Assembly (NCBI GenBank): GCA_902527215.1
Contig: CABZOF010000002.1
Coordinates: forward strand, 248,001-312,000
Length of the DNA stretch: 64,000 bases
Source: an uncultured Pelagibacteraceae bacterium
GTDB lineage: Bacteria; Pseudomonadota; Alphaproteobacteria; Pelagibacterales; Pelagibacteraceae
Direction: 5' to 3'
Shown: piece by piece, positions 8,930-18,066 of the stretch
Layout of the letters: each line of letters opens with the position of its first letter
Numbering within the stretch: position 1 is the stretch's first letter
The notes under the pieces: model-generated
What the model saw: the letters and a program-made list of their open reading frames with translations, nothing else
The model's database searches: none
Told to the model about the DNA's origin: nothing
Translations under genes and position numbers: made by a program

Positions 8930-9874
8930 TTAGCTGTACATTCCCTCTTTTACTTTAATCATTTTGTACATAAGGTCATTTAATGGTGTGGCTATACCAT
9001 GTTTTTTTCCTATTTCAGATACGGCGCCACTTATGAAATCAATTTCAGTTTTTCTTTTATAAAGCACATCAAAAGCCATTGAAGACTTATTTGTTTGTTT
9101 TGAATCAACAATCTTATTAAACATAAATAAACACTCATCTTCAGAAACATTAACACCATCTGCTAAAGCAACGTCTCTTGTTTCTAATATTATCTCTTTT
9201 CCTAAACTTCTAGAAACTTCGTTGGCATTATTATTTATGTAAAGATCAGTATGATGTAGATCAAAAATAGCTGAAAGTGGGCCTATTGCGGTTAAAGCAA
9301 AAAGTTTCATCCATTTTCTTTTTTTTACATCCTCTGCTGCAATCATTTCTAAATTATGAGCAGTAAAGGTGTCTGCAATTTCGGTTATTCTATTAGAAAT
9401 CCCGCCATCGTATTCTCCAATCCAAGAGGGTAGAGCAGCATGATTCATAATATGACCAGGGCCTAAGATATTTGATGCTTGAGTTGTTGTCCCCCCGATT
9501 ACTTTTTCATCGCCAACTATACTTTTAATTATAGCTTCATGCCCAATTCCATTTTGAAAAGACATAAAAACTGTTTTATCGTTAATAATGTTTTTAATAC
9601 TTTTTAAAGCAGGTTCTAGAGCTGTTGCTTTACACATCACTATCACAGCATCAACTTTTCCAATTGTAGATGGATCTGATGTTGCTGGTACTTTTATAAA
9701 TCTATCACCACCATGACCATCCATTTTTAGACCATTTTTATTTATTTTATCAACATGCTCTTCCCAAACGTCAATGAGCGTTACATTTAGACCTTTTTCT
9801 GCTAGTAGGCCTCCAAATAGACAACCCATTGCCCCTGCACCAAGAACTGCAACTTTTAAATCTTTATTATTCAT
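8930..9874 (-). CDS. Ketopantoate reductase-like oxidoreductase (ApbA/PanE family)
   Basis: A 314-residue NADP-dependent reductase with the N-terminal GAGAMGCLFGGLLA Rossmann motif, KATALEPAL near residue 95 and FQNGIGHE near 115. The C-terminal helical domain has KKRKWMKL with the catalytic lysine position and KTEIDFISGAV with the substrate-binding region. Classical PanE makes pantoate from ketopantoate. Here it is first in a minus-strand operon with two 2OG oxygenases and a D-2-hydroxyacid dehydrogenase. That context and the nearby degenerate PanB homologue suggest a catabolic 2-oxoacid reductase rather than a coenzyme A biosynthesis gene. The family is certain, the substrate is not. Confidence 0.83.
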   Translation of the reverse strand: MNNKDLKVAVLGAGAMGCLFGGLLAEKGLNVTLIDVWEEHVDKINKNGLKMDGHGGDRFIKVPATSDPSTIGKVDAVIVMCKATALEPALKSIKNIINDKTVFMSFQNGIGHEAIIKSIVGDEKVIGGTTTQASNILGPGHIMNHAALPSWIGEYDGGISNRITEIADTFTAHNLEMIAAEDVKKRKWMKLFALTAIGPLSAIFDLHHTDLYINNNANEVSRSLGKEIILETRDVALADGVNVSEDECLFMFNKIVDSKQTNKSSMAFDVLYKRKTEIDFISGAVSEIGKKHGIATPLNDLMYKMIKVKEGMYS

Positions 9875-9937
9875 TTTTAAAATCGAAATATATTTATGTA
9901 AAAAAATTATGCAATATATTATGTAATTAATTTATAT

Positions 9938-10906
9938 ATGGAATTAAAAATAGAAAAAGGAATTTTCAAAAAATTTAAGTTAGAAGAAATATCAAACGCA
10001 TTAGAAAAAGGTCTGTCAAAGAATTATGACAGTGTAAAAGCAGAAGTAGTTGATTGTCCAAATTTAAGAAACTGGGATTGCCCGTCTGAAGGGATGAGTG
10101 GTAACCAGAGGATAATCGATGTTGGAGGAGAGCCTTACATGCATGATCCTAAATATCTTGGAACAGAATTTGATTATTCAGAAATCTCTAAAATGATTGG
10201 ATCAGAAAGATCGTACGCACTTGGCGCAGGATCTGGAGCAATGTCTTGCCTGGATGGACACTGTGGAGAATTGGTTATAAATGAAAACTTTATTACAAAA
10301 GAAAATAAATCTTTAATTGCTAGGGTAGGAAAAGATAAAGAATGTATAGTAGAGGACTATACTGCAAGCAAACATGGCGGGCTGGGTAATGTTTATTATT
10401 CAGATGGTGTTAAAGGAAAAGTTATATATTTAAAGATAAAAAAAAGAATTGGAAAACAAGGTTCATTACCTCAATCAATAAGAGCAGTACTTTCAGAAAA
10501 TCTTAAAATTGGGAATAAAGATCATATTGCTCTTGCTGGTGTATTTAGAGTTTTGAATGGAAAAATAAGATCACATGTACAACCAGATTATAAGGATATA
10601 AAACATGAATATTATGACCCACAATTGATGAAATGCACAAAAGATTTTCTACAATTTTATGAGCCTGTTGGACCAAAATTACAATGCTATACTGTTTTAT
10701 GGACTGGTGATCCAACGGGAGGAGAATTAAATTTAAGAGAGTCCGGTGAGCATACTCACTTTCACTCATATGAGCATAAGAATGATGCTGGACATTATCA
10801 TTTTGACGTTTCACCAGATGAAATTGAATATGAAGGGTACTTTAATATTGCACAAGAAGTACATAGAGTGAATAATATCTATAAAGAATTAAAAAATATA
10901 AAATGA
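9938..10906 (+). CDS. DUF1907 protein, homologue of human ester hydrolase C11orf54/PTD012
   Basis: A 322-residue protein of the DUF1907 family. The best-known member, human C11orf54 (PTD012), is a zinc protein with reported ester hydrolase activity in vitro. Similarity spans the length: an SVKAEVVDCPNL-type strand near residue 30, GNQRIIDVGGEPY near 65, SYALGAGSGAM near 100 and a C-terminal GEHTHFHSYEH...GHYHFD block. His272, His274 and His286 there have the 2- and 12-residue spacing of the zinc-binding histidines in the human protein. Its stop overlaps the ATG of the PanB-like gene, so the pair is translationally coupled. A role as a lactonase or esterase feeding that enzyme is inference. 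No signal peptide; cytoplasmic. Confidence 0.78.
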   Translation: MELKIEKGIFKKFKLEEISNALEKGLSKNYDSVKAEVVDCPNLRNWDCPSEGMSGNQRIIDVGGEPYMHDPKYLGTEFDYSEISKMIGSERSYALGAGSGAMSCLDGHCGELVINENFITKENKSLIARVGKDKECIVEDYTASKHGGLGNVYYSDGVKGKVIYLKIKKRIGKQGSLPQSIRAVLSENLKIGNKDHIALAGVFRVLNGKIRSHVQPDYKDIKHEYYDPQLMKCTKDFLQFYEPVGPKLQCYTVLWTGDPTGGELNLRESGEHTHFHSYEHKNDAGHYHFDVSPDEIEYEGYFNIAQEVHRVNNIYKELKNIK

Positions 10907-11718
10907 AAAAGATTTATACTTGGGCTGCTCAACCTGCTAACAGAACTCTTACAGTTGATGATCTTAAAAAAGCAAAAGGAAAAAAAAAATTTACTCAAGT
11001 CACAGCTAATACAATAGATGAAGCTGAGGCCGCACAGAAGGCCGGGTTTGACATGATAATCTGCAATGCTTTTAATGTGAAACAGGTTAGAGAGGGATCA
11101 AAAAATCTATTTTTAACTGCTGCGCTAGTATTAAATAAGTTTGTCACTTCGGAAGATATCATGAGAGGAGCGTTTGAGGCCTTAGAAAATGGAGCTGATG
11201 CTGTAATGACACCTAGAAGTATGAAGATCATAGAAATGCTGGCTAATGAAGATGTTCCAGTTATGGGACATCTTGGTTTAGTTCCAAGAAAATCTACTTG
11301 GATTGGCGGTTTAAGAGCAGTAGGAAAAAATAGTGAAGAGGCACATGAACTTTTTTTAAAATTTAAAAGATTAGAGGATGCAGGGGCTTTTTCTGCCGAA
11401 TGTGAGGTTATCCCAGAAAATGTAATGGGAGAAATCTCTAAAAGAACGAATATAGTTACAGTATCTTTAGGTTCAGGAAAGAAAGCAGACGTAATGTATC
11501 TGTTTATGGAAGACATATGTGGAGATACTTTAAATCCTCCAAGACATTCAAAAGCTTATGGAAATTTATTAAAATTAAAAAATGAAATAAAAGTTGAGAG
11601 AGTTCGAGCTCTAAAGGCATTCAAAAAAGATTCAATGGCAGGAAAATTTCCAGGAAAAAAACAATCTTCAAATTTAAATAAAAAAGAGTTCGAGTCTTTT
11701 CTTGATAAGCTTGATTAA
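10903..11718 (+). CDS. PanB-like TIM-barrel protein with altered active site
   Basis: A 271-residue protein related to ketopantoate hydroxymethyltransferase (PanB) and the PEP mutase/isocitrate lyase superfamily. The PanB-type VMGHLGLVPRKSTWIGG block (residues 120-136) and the catalytic-base region SAECEVIPENV (near 166) are recognisable. However, the PanB Mg ligand motif GDS is CNA here (near 54), the second Asp motif is absent (LTAALVL near 74), and the Lys-x-Glu of VKIEGG is replaced by TPR (near 103). It is therefore unlikely to be a genuine PanB; a related aldolase or lyase on another 2-oxoacid is the best guess. Coupled to DUF1907 (ATGA), with a 4-base convergent overlap with the HpcH aldolase. 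Confidence 0.7.
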   Translation: MKKIYTWAAQPANRTLTVDDLKKAKGKKKFTQVTANTIDEAEAAQKAGFDMIICNAFNVKQVREGSKNLFLTAALVLNKFVTSEDIMRGAFEALENGADAVMTPRSMKIIEMLANEDVPVMGHLGLVPRKSTWIGGLRAVGKNSEEAHELFLKFKRLEDAGAFSAECEVIPENVMGEISKRTNIVTVSLGSGKKADVMYLFMEDICGDTLNPPRHSKAYGNLLKLKNEIKVERVRALKAFKKDSMAGKFPGKKQSSNLNKKEFESFLDKLD

Positions 11719-12506
11719 TAAGTTTCAGATTCTTTTTTGCTTATTGAGCCTTTCATTTTTTCAACAATTGCTTTAGCACCTGCGCTCATTGCTCTTTGAT
11801 CTGCACCAATAGTTACAAAGTTAAAACCTTTTTCGATCATTTTTTGTGCGTACTCTGGTGTTCCATTATGAATTCCTGCAAATATATTATTTTTTTTGGC
11901 ATGCTCTAATATTCTTAATATTTCTGAATAAGCTTTTGTATCTTCTGCTCTGTCAAACCCAGGCTTTTCTCCTATTGCTAAACTTAAGTCAGCTGGACCA
12001 ATATATATTCCATCTACGCCATCTGTAGACATAATCTCATCTAATTTATCTAATGACTCTTTTGTTTCAATCATAGCTAATTTTAAAATTTCATCATTTG
12101 CATGGTCGGCATAATCAGCTCCACCATAAATCAATCCTCTAACAGGACCAAAACTTCTATATCCTCTTGGAGGATACATACAAGCTTGAACAAATCTTTC
12201 CGCCTCTTCTTTGTTACTTACCATTGGACATATAATTCCATAACAACCAGCGTCTAAAATTTTCATTATTTGGCCTGGTTCATTCCAATTTACTCTAGCA
12301 AGAGGAGTTACATCAGTTGATGAAATTGTTTGAAGCATTGGAAGTGCATTTGTGTAATCAACAAGTCCATGTTGCATATCTACAGTTAGAGAGTCCCAAC
12401 CTTGATGCGCCATAACTTCTGCCGATACAGTGCTTGGTATTTGTAACCAACCATTTACAACAGGCTTACCATCAGCCATCATTTGTTTGACTTTATTTTT
12501 TCTCAT
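11715..12506 (-). CDS. HpcH/HpaI-family class II aldolase
   Basis: A 263-residue metal-dependent pyruvate aldolase, the family that splits 2-keto-3-deoxy sugar acids or 4-hydroxy-2-oxo acids to pyruvate plus an aldehyde. The catalytic His is in VDMQHGLVDY near residue 45, the pyruvate-binding Arg in PLARVNW near 70, the metal Glu in AMIETKES near 147 and the metal Asp in IGPADLSLA near 172. Closest in pattern to HpaI, GarL and YfaU/RhmA types. Its start shares one base with the stop of the upstream aldehyde dehydrogenase (TAATG), so the aldehyde released could be oxidised by its partner. It may serve the several sugar-acid dehydratases in this window. Confidence 0.88.
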   Translation of the reverse strand: MRKNKVKQMMADGKPVVNGWLQIPSTVSAEVMAHQGWDSLTVDMQHGLVDYTNALPMLQTISSTDVTPLARVNWNEPGQIMKILDAGCYGIICPMVSNKEEAERFVQACMYPPRGYRSFGPVRGLIYGGADYADHANDEILKLAMIETKESLDKLDEIMSTDGVDGIYIGPADLSLAIGEKPGFDRAEDTKAYSEILRILEHAKKNNIFAGIHNGTPEYAQKMIEKGFNFVTIGADQRAMSAGAKAIVEKMKGSISKKESETY

Positions 12507-13948
12507 TAATAATTGAGACCGAAGTGAGTATACTTAACGTTCAAATAATCTTTGATAGCCATTGAACCACCTTCTCTTCCATAGCCTGTTTGTTTTATTC
12601 CTCCAAAAGGCACTTCAGCGAAAGCAATTGTTGGATGGTTTACAGCGCATGTTCCAGTTTCCATTTTTTCTGATACTTTGTGTGCCTTTTCTAAAGAATT
12701 TGTGTAGATATAACTTGCTAAACCAAGGTCATTGTCATTTGCTCTTTTCACAACTTCATCCGTGTCTTTAAAAGTAAGCAATGGAACTAAAGGTCCAAAT
12801 GGCTCTTCTTTAGCAATTGTAAAATTATCTTTAACATTATCAAAAATAGTTGGTTCATAAAAATACCCTTTATTAAAACCAGCAGGTCTTTTTCCACCAC
12901 ATAAAACAGTCGCTCCTTCATTTTTAGTTTTTTCTACTAATGCCTCTATTTCATTTAATCTTTTTTCTGTTGTTAAAGGCCCTAGAATTGTATCTTCATC
13001 CATTCCATTACCAACTTTAAGCTTGGTGACTTTTTCAACTAAAGTTTTAGCAAATTCATCTTTTTTACTTTCATGAATATAAAATCTTGCAGGTGATATA
13101 CAAACTTGACCATTATTTCTAAATTTAGCAGTGATTGCCATGTCAGTTACTTTGTTAATATCCACGTCGTCAAAAACAATAAAAGGTGAATGACCACTTA
13201 ACTCCATGGTGACTCTTTGAACTTTTTCAGCAGCTTGTTTTAAAATTAGTTTTCCAACTCTTGTTGAGCCAGTTATAGAAACCTTTTTTACTATGTCAGA
13301 TGATATTAATTGAGATGAGATTTTAGCTGGATCACCAGATAATAAATTTACTACTCCTGGGGGAACACCCGCATCATTTATAATATTCATAAGCTCCATT
13401 ACACTACCCGGAGTAATTACATCAGGCTTACAAATTACTGAACATCCTGCAGCTAAAGCAGTGGAAATTTTTCTTGAAGATAAAACTATTGGAAAATTCC
13501 ATGGTATTAATCCAGCAACAACTCCAACTGGCTCATATTTTACGTACATTCTTGTATGTTCAAATCTACTTTCAACTATCTGACCATAAATTCTTTTTGT
13601 TTCTTCAGAGTTCCATTCAAAAATATCTGCAGCTCCTCCAACTTCTCCTTTTGCTTCTGATAGTGGTTTACCAACTTCTAATGTTAGCCACTTAGCTAAA
13701 ACATCCGTTCTCTCTCTCATTAGATCAGCAATTTTTCTTATAATTTTTGATCTTTGCCAAGGTGGAGTATTTCTCCAAACTTCCAGACCTTTTTCTGCAG
13801 ACTTAAGTGCTTTGTTTACATCTTCTTCACCCGCCTTAGATGCCTTACCTAATACTTCCTCAGTTGCAGGATTTAAAACATCGTAAGTTTCATTATTTTG
13901 TGATGCTTGCCATTTGCCATCAATGAATTGTCCAAATTTGCTATACAT
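12506..13948 (-). CDS. NAD(P)-dependent aldehyde dehydrogenase
   Basis: A 480-residue ALDH superfamily enzyme of normal length. The general-base Glu is in VTMELSGHSPF near residue 250, the nucleophilic Cys in NNGQVCISPARF near 284, the cofactor-binding ITGSTRVGK near 228 and the C-terminal EEPFGPL motif near 382. The overall pattern resembles succinate-semialdehyde and related small-aldehyde dehydrogenases rather than the CoA-acylating MmsA/IolA type, so it does not fill the missing IolA step. It forms a two-gene operon with the HpcH aldolase and diverges from iolD across 55 bases. The likely substrate is an aldehyde released by that aldolase. Confidence 0.88.
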   Translation of the reverse strand: MYSKFGQFIDGKWQASQNNETYDVLNPATEEVLGKASKAGEEDVNKALKSAEKGLEVWRNTPPWQRSKIIRKIADLMRERTDVLAKWLTLEVGKPLSEAKGEVGGAADIFEWNSEETKRIYGQIVESRFEHTRMYVKYEPVGVVAGLIPWNFPIVLSSRKISTALAAGCSVICKPDVITPGSVMELMNIINDAGVPPGVVNLLSGDPAKISSQLISSDIVKKVSITGSTRVGKLILKQAAEKVQRVTMELSGHSPFIVFDDVDINKVTDMAITAKFRNNGQVCISPARFYIHESKKDEFAKTLVEKVTKLKVGNGMDEDTILGPLTTEKRLNEIEALVEKTKNEGATVLCGGKRPAGFNKGYFYEPTIFDNVKDNFTIAKEEPFGPLVPLLTFKDTDEVVKRANDNDLGLASYIYTNSLEKAHKVSEKMETGTCAVNHPTIAFAEVPFGGIKQTGYGREGGSMAIKDYLNVKYTHFGLNY

Positions 13949-14003
13949 AATTTTTATTTTGTGGTTTATTAGTTGAATATTTGAGGAGAATATAACTAGA
14001 AAA

Positions 14004-15848
14004 ATGAGAAAAATAAAGCTTACTTGCGCGCATGCATTGGTTAAATATTTAATAGCTCAGAAAATCTATATTGATGATGAAGTTAAGCCTTTGTTTCCTG
14101 GTGTATTCGGTATTTTTGGACATGGAAATGTCGCCTGTATAGGACAAGCATTAGAGGAAAATAAAGATCAACTTCCAACATATAGGGGTCATCACGAACA
14201 AAATATGGCTTTAACAGGTGTTGCTTACGCAAGAGCTAAAAGAAGAAAGCAAATTTTTATTGCAACAAGTTCGGTTGGACCAGGATCTACAAATTTAGTT
14301 ACAGCATCAGCTGTAGCAATGAGTAATAGATTGCCAATTTTATTTTTACCTGGAGACACTTACGCAAATAGAATGCCAGATCCAGTCTTGCAACAGGTTG
14401 AACATTTTTCAAATCCAGGAATGACTGCTAACGACTCTTTTAAACCAGTTACAAAATATTTTGATAGAATTACAAGACCAGAGCAAATATTACAGTCACT
14501 TCCTCAAGCAATTCAAACCATGTTAGATCCAGCAGAGTGTGGACCTGCATGTTTATCTTTATGCCAAGATGTACAGGGTGAAACTTTTGATTATCCTGAG
14601 GAATTTTTTAAAGAAAGAATTCATAATATTAGAAGACCTAGACCTGATGATTTTCAAATCAAACAAGCTGTAGAAAAAATTAAAAATTCAAAAAAACCTA
14701 TTATAATTTCTGGAGGTGGAGTATTTTATTCTGATGCAATGGATGAGTTAGGCAATTTTGCAATTAAACATAATATACCAGTAACCCAAACAGTTATGGG
14801 ATACTCAACAATGAAAAAAGATCATTCTCATTTTGTAGGACCAATAGGTGGCCTTGGTGGTAAGGCAGCAAATAACTTAGCAAAAGAAACTGATTTAGCA
14901 ATCTGTATAGGAACTAAGCTTGCAGATTTTACAACTGGCTCGTGGGCTAATTTTGAAAATCCTGAATTTAAATTAGTTTCAATTAATATAGCAAGACATG
15001 ATGCCAACAAACATTTAGCAGAAGCAGTTATAGGTGATGCAAAAGTTACCTTAACAGAATTGTCTAACGCTATTGGAGATTGGAAATCATCTGATAGTTG
15101 GCATAAAAAATCACAAGTTGAATTAAAATCTTGGAATGAATACGTGGATAAAGAGAGTGGTCCAACAAATCAAGAATTACCAAGTTATGCTCATGCTGTT
15201 GGAGCAATTTATAGAAATTCAGATCCAACTGATATAGCTGTTACAGCAGCCGGAGGTTTGGTCGGAGAAGTTGTTCAAGTGTGGCGTCCAAAAGAGTTAA
15301 ATACTCATGAAACAGAGTGGGGATTTAGTTGCATGAGTTATGAAATTTCTGGTGCTCTTGGTATAAAAATGGCCAATCCTAATAAAGACGTAATTGCTTT
15401 TGTTGGCGATGGATCATACCTACTTAACAATTCAGATATATATTCTTCAGTAATTACTAATAATAAATTAATAATCATTGTGTGTGATAATGGAGGTCAT
15501 GCTGTTATAAATAGACTTCAATTGTTCAAGGGTGGAAAAGAATTTAATTGTTTGTTTAACTCTTCAAATATTCAAAACTCTAAAGAAGTAAATTTCGCAC
15601 AACATGCAGCAAGCATGGGAGCAAAATCAGAACATGTTTCTAGTATTTCAGAATTAGAAGAAGCATTTAATAGAGCAAAACAATCAGATGTAACTTATGT
15701 TATATCCATTAAAACACATAGTTACGAATGGCTTGAAGGATCTGCTTATTGGGAAAGCCCTACACTTGAGATACCAACAACAAAAGAGAACGAGGAAGCA
15801 TTAAAACTTCACAAAGAAGGAAAATCAAAACAGAGACAAGGTGTTTAA
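14004..15848 (+). CDS. iolD: 3D-(3,5/4)-trihydroxycyclohexane-1,2-dione acylhydrolase
   Basis: A thiamin-diphosphate enzyme that opens the inositol-derived ring to 5-deoxy-glucuronate, the third step of inositol breakdown. The 614 residues contain the N-terminal IolD signature (LTCAHALVKYL and PGVFGIFGHGNV), the TPP-activating Glu in YRGHHEQNMA near residue 64, and the C-terminal GDGSYLLNNSDIYSS diphosphate/Mg motif near 470. It is separated from iolG and iolE by about 8 kb of other genes. It leads a plus-strand run that continues into a Gfo/Idh enzyme, a hydroxyacid dehydrogenase and a CUT2 transporter. iolB and iolC, which act on its product, are absent from this window. Confidence 0.95.
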   Translation: MRKIKLTCAHALVKYLIAQKIYIDDEVKPLFPGVFGIFGHGNVACIGQALEENKDQLPTYRGHHEQNMALTGVAYARAKRRKQIFIATSSVGPGSTNLVTASAVAMSNRLPILFLPGDTYANRMPDPVLQQVEHFSNPGMTANDSFKPVTKYFDRITRPEQILQSLPQAIQTMLDPAECGPACLSLCQDVQGETFDYPEEFFKERIHNIRRPRPDDFQIKQAVEKIKNSKKPIIISGGGVFYSDAMDELGNFAIKHNIPVTQTVMGYSTMKKDHSHFVGPIGGLGGKAANNLAKETDLAICIGTKLADFTTGSWANFENPEFKLVSINIARHDANKHLAEAVIGDAKVTLTELSNAIGDWKSSDSWHKKSQVELKSWNEYVDKESGPTNQELPSYAHAVGAIYRNSDPTDIAVTAAGGLVGEVVQVWRPKELNTHETEWGFSCMSYEISGALGIKMANPNKDVIAFVGDGSYLLNNSDIYSSVITNNKLIIIVCDNGGHAVINRLQLFKGGKEFNCLFNSSNIQNSKEVNFAQHAASMGAKSEHVSSISELEEAFNRAKQSDVTYVISIKTHSYEWLEGSAYWESPTLEIPTTKENEEALKLHKEGKSKQRQGV

Positions 15849-15857
15849 AAACTTTAT

Positions 15858-17015
15858 ATGAATAAAGTTTTTAAAATTGGCTTAATAGGCTGTGGACATA
15901 TTGCTGAAACATATTTTAGAGCTGAAAAATATTTTAATAACATAAAAATTATTAAATGTGCTGATATTAATATGCAAGCTGCAAAACGTTGTGCATTTAA
16001 TTATGGGATAAAATTTTTAACTGTAAACGAACTTCTTAAAGACAAAGAAATTGAAATTATTTTAAACCTTACAATTCCAAAAGCACATTATCTAATTTCT
16101 AAAAAAGCTTTAACAAATGGAAAACATGTATACTCTGAAAAGCCTTTAGCAATAAATTTAAAAGATGGAAAAGATTTAATAAAACTTTCAAAGAAAAATA
16201 AACTTTATTTAGGTAATGCTCCTGACACTTTTTTGGGTGGTGGAATACAAAAATCAAAAGAACTAGTTGAAAAAAATTCTATCGGAAAAATAAAATTAGG
16301 TAATGCAGTTTTTGCTTTTCCTGGAATTGAGTCTTATCACCCTAACCCTGAACCTTGGTTTACAAAAAAAGAAGGAGGTCCTGTTATTGATATGGGACCT
16401 TATTATATTACTGCTTTAGTAAATCTTTTAGGACCTGCAAGAAAAGTAACTAGCACCATCATTGAGGGTCAAAAATATAGGACTATAGGAATAGGACCAA
16501 AAAAAGGAAAAAAATTTAAGGTAGAATGTCCAACTACATATTTATCCACAATCACTTTTAAAAATAAATCTGTTATAAGATTAACATTATCATTTGATGT
16601 AATAGCTCATCAAAGAAATCATATTGAATTATATGGAGAAAAGGGGTCAATGATTGTTCCAGACCCAAATATGTTTGGTGGATCAGTGTTAATCTGTAAT
16701 AAATTAGGGGATAATTGGAGAGAATTTAAGACCACAAAAATGTCTTTGGGACGTATTAACATTAGAACACAAAGTTCTAGAGCGAACGAAGCGCCAACCA
16801 ATGCAAACTATCGAGGAGCTGGATTGTCTGAGATGGCATATTCAATTGAGAACAAAAGAAAACATTTATGTAGTGGTGAAATATCTTTACATGTATTAGA
16901 AATTATAACTTCAATTATGAAAGCAGCTAAATCTGGAAAATCTGTATCAGTTAATACAAACTGCGCAAAACCAAAAAAGTTTTTAGAAATAGATGCAAAG
17001 AAATTGCTTAAATAA
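15858..17015 (+). CDS. Gfo/Idh/MocA-family oxidoreductase
   Basis: A 385-residue Rossmann dehydrogenase with GLIGCGHIAETYF at the N-terminus, SEKPLAIN with the catalytic lysine near residue 95 and GGPVIDMGPYYITALVNLLGP near 175. In this last segment the His of the common D-x-G-x-H-x-x-D motif is replaced by Tyr, a pattern of one coherent subgroup rather than an obvious defect. It starts 10 bases after iolD and precedes a GTG-started hydroxyacid dehydrogenase. Its cotranscription with iolD suggests a cyclitol or keto-sugar substrate, but specificity is unknown. Confidence 0.8.
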   Translation: MNKVFKIGLIGCGHIAETYFRAEKYFNNIKIIKCADINMQAAKRCAFNYGIKFLTVNELLKDKEIEIILNLTIPKAHYLISKKALTNGKHVYSEKPLAINLKDGKDLIKLSKKNKLYLGNAPDTFLGGGIQKSKELVEKNSIGKIKLGNAVFAFPGIESYHPNPEPWFTKKEGGPVIDMGPYYITALVNLLGPARKVTSTIIEGQKYRTIGIGPKKGKKFKVECPTTYLSTITFKNKSVIRLTLSFDVIAHQRNHIELYGEKGSMIVPDPNMFGGSVLICNKLGDNWREFKTTKMSLGRINIRTQSSRANEAPTNANYRGAGLSEMAYSIENKRKHLCSGEISLHVLEIITSIMKAAKSGKSVSVNTNCAKPKKFLEIDAKKLLK

Positions 17016-17021
17016 ACAAAA

Positions 17022-18044
17022 GTGAAAAAACATATAGTTATTTCTGATCCATTTCCAAGAAAATTAAACTTAATTTTTTCGAAAAAAAAACTTAAGGAAC
17101 TAAAATCAAAATATAAATTATTAAAAGCTCCTAAATTAAATAAAAAAGATTTTTATGAAAAAAATATCCATAAAGCTACATTTATATTGGGTCAACCAGA
17201 TCTAAATAAAAATCTTTTGTCAAAAGCTACTAAGTTGAAATGTATTATAAATGTTGAAAGCAATTTTATGGATAATATTGATTATGATTATTGCTTTAAA
17301 AAAAAAATTGATATTATTGCTACATCACCAGTTTTTTCAAAGCCTGTTGCTGAAATAGCACTAGGTATGACTTTATCTATATTAAGAAATATACATAATG
17401 CTCATTATGATTTTATAAAAGGTAAAGAAAAATATGGTTTAAAGAGTAATTTAAATGCTTCGCTTTTGACAAATAAAAATATCGGTTTAGTTGGCTTTGG
17501 AGATTTAGCTAAGGCGCTTTACCCATTGTTGTTACCCTTTACAAAAAACATAAATGTTTATGATCCTTGGGTGCCAAACAAAATTATTAAGAAAGCTGGC
17601 TTTAAATCTATAACTTTAAATAAAATGTTTAAAAATTGTGAGATTATTTATGTATTGGCTACAATCACAACTAAAAACAAAAATTTAATAAACAAAAAAT
17701 TATTGAATAAAATGAAGCCAAAATCAGTTTTTATTTTAATGAGTAGAGCAGCGATTGTTAACTTTGAAGATCTTAAAAAAAGAATTAAAAAAGGGGATAT
17801 ATATGTTGCAACGGACGTATTCCCTGAAGAGCCGGTAAAAAAAAATGATCCAATTAGAAAACTTAAAAATGTATTATTTTCAGCTCATAGAGCTGGAGCT
17901 TTAGAACAGGCTTTTTTTGATATGGGTGAAATTGTTCTAAAAGATATGAGCCTAATTTTGAAAAAAATACCTCCAAAATTCTGCAAAAGGGCTGAAAGAA
18001 AAATTGTAAAGCTATTAGCCTCAAAACCTGTTGCAATTAACTGA
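17022..18044 (+). CDS. D-2-hydroxyacid dehydrogenase family protein (GTG start)
   Basis: A 340-residue NAD-binding dehydrogenase, more divergent than the two other hydroxyacid dehydrogenases here. It shows a GLVGFGDLAKAL Rossmann motif near residue 155, an Arg in LMSRAAIVNFE near 245, Glu in DVFPEEPV and His in SAHRAGALE, so the catalytic triad is retained. The N-terminal domain is Lys/Asn-rich and matches the family weakly. It begins with GTG six bases after the previous gene and lies directly upstream of the CUT2 transporter genes. A role in reducing or oxidising an imported-sugar derivative is likely; the substrate is unknown. Confidence 0.78.
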   Translation: MKKHIVISDPFPRKLNLIFSKKKLKELKSKYKLLKAPKLNKKDFYEKNIHKATFILGQPDLNKNLLSKATKLKCIINVESNFMDNIDYDYCFKKKIDIIATSPVFSKPVAEIALGMTLSILRNIHNAHYDFIKGKEKYGLKSNLNASLLTNKNIGLVGFGDLAKALYPLLLPFTKNINVYDPWVPNKIIKKAGFKSITLNKMFKNCEIIYVLATITTKNKNLINKKLLNKMKPKSVFILMSRAAIVNFEDLKKRIKKGDIYVATDVFPEEPVKKNDPIRKLKNVLFSAHRAGALEQAFFDMGEIVLKDMSLILKKIPPKFCKRAERKIVKLLASKPVAIN

Positions 18045-18066
18045 TTTTTTTATATTTTCTTCACTT

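Noticed and set aside
10995-11516. 173-codon minus-strand ORF inside the PanB-like gene
   Set aside because: Antisense shadow of a clearly coding frame; low-complexity composition, no motif and no ribosome binding site.
12506-13948. The aldehyde dehydrogenase as IolA/MmsA
   Set aside because: Sequence around the Cys and length fit non-acylating small-aldehyde dehydrogenases; the MmsA-specific pattern is not visible.
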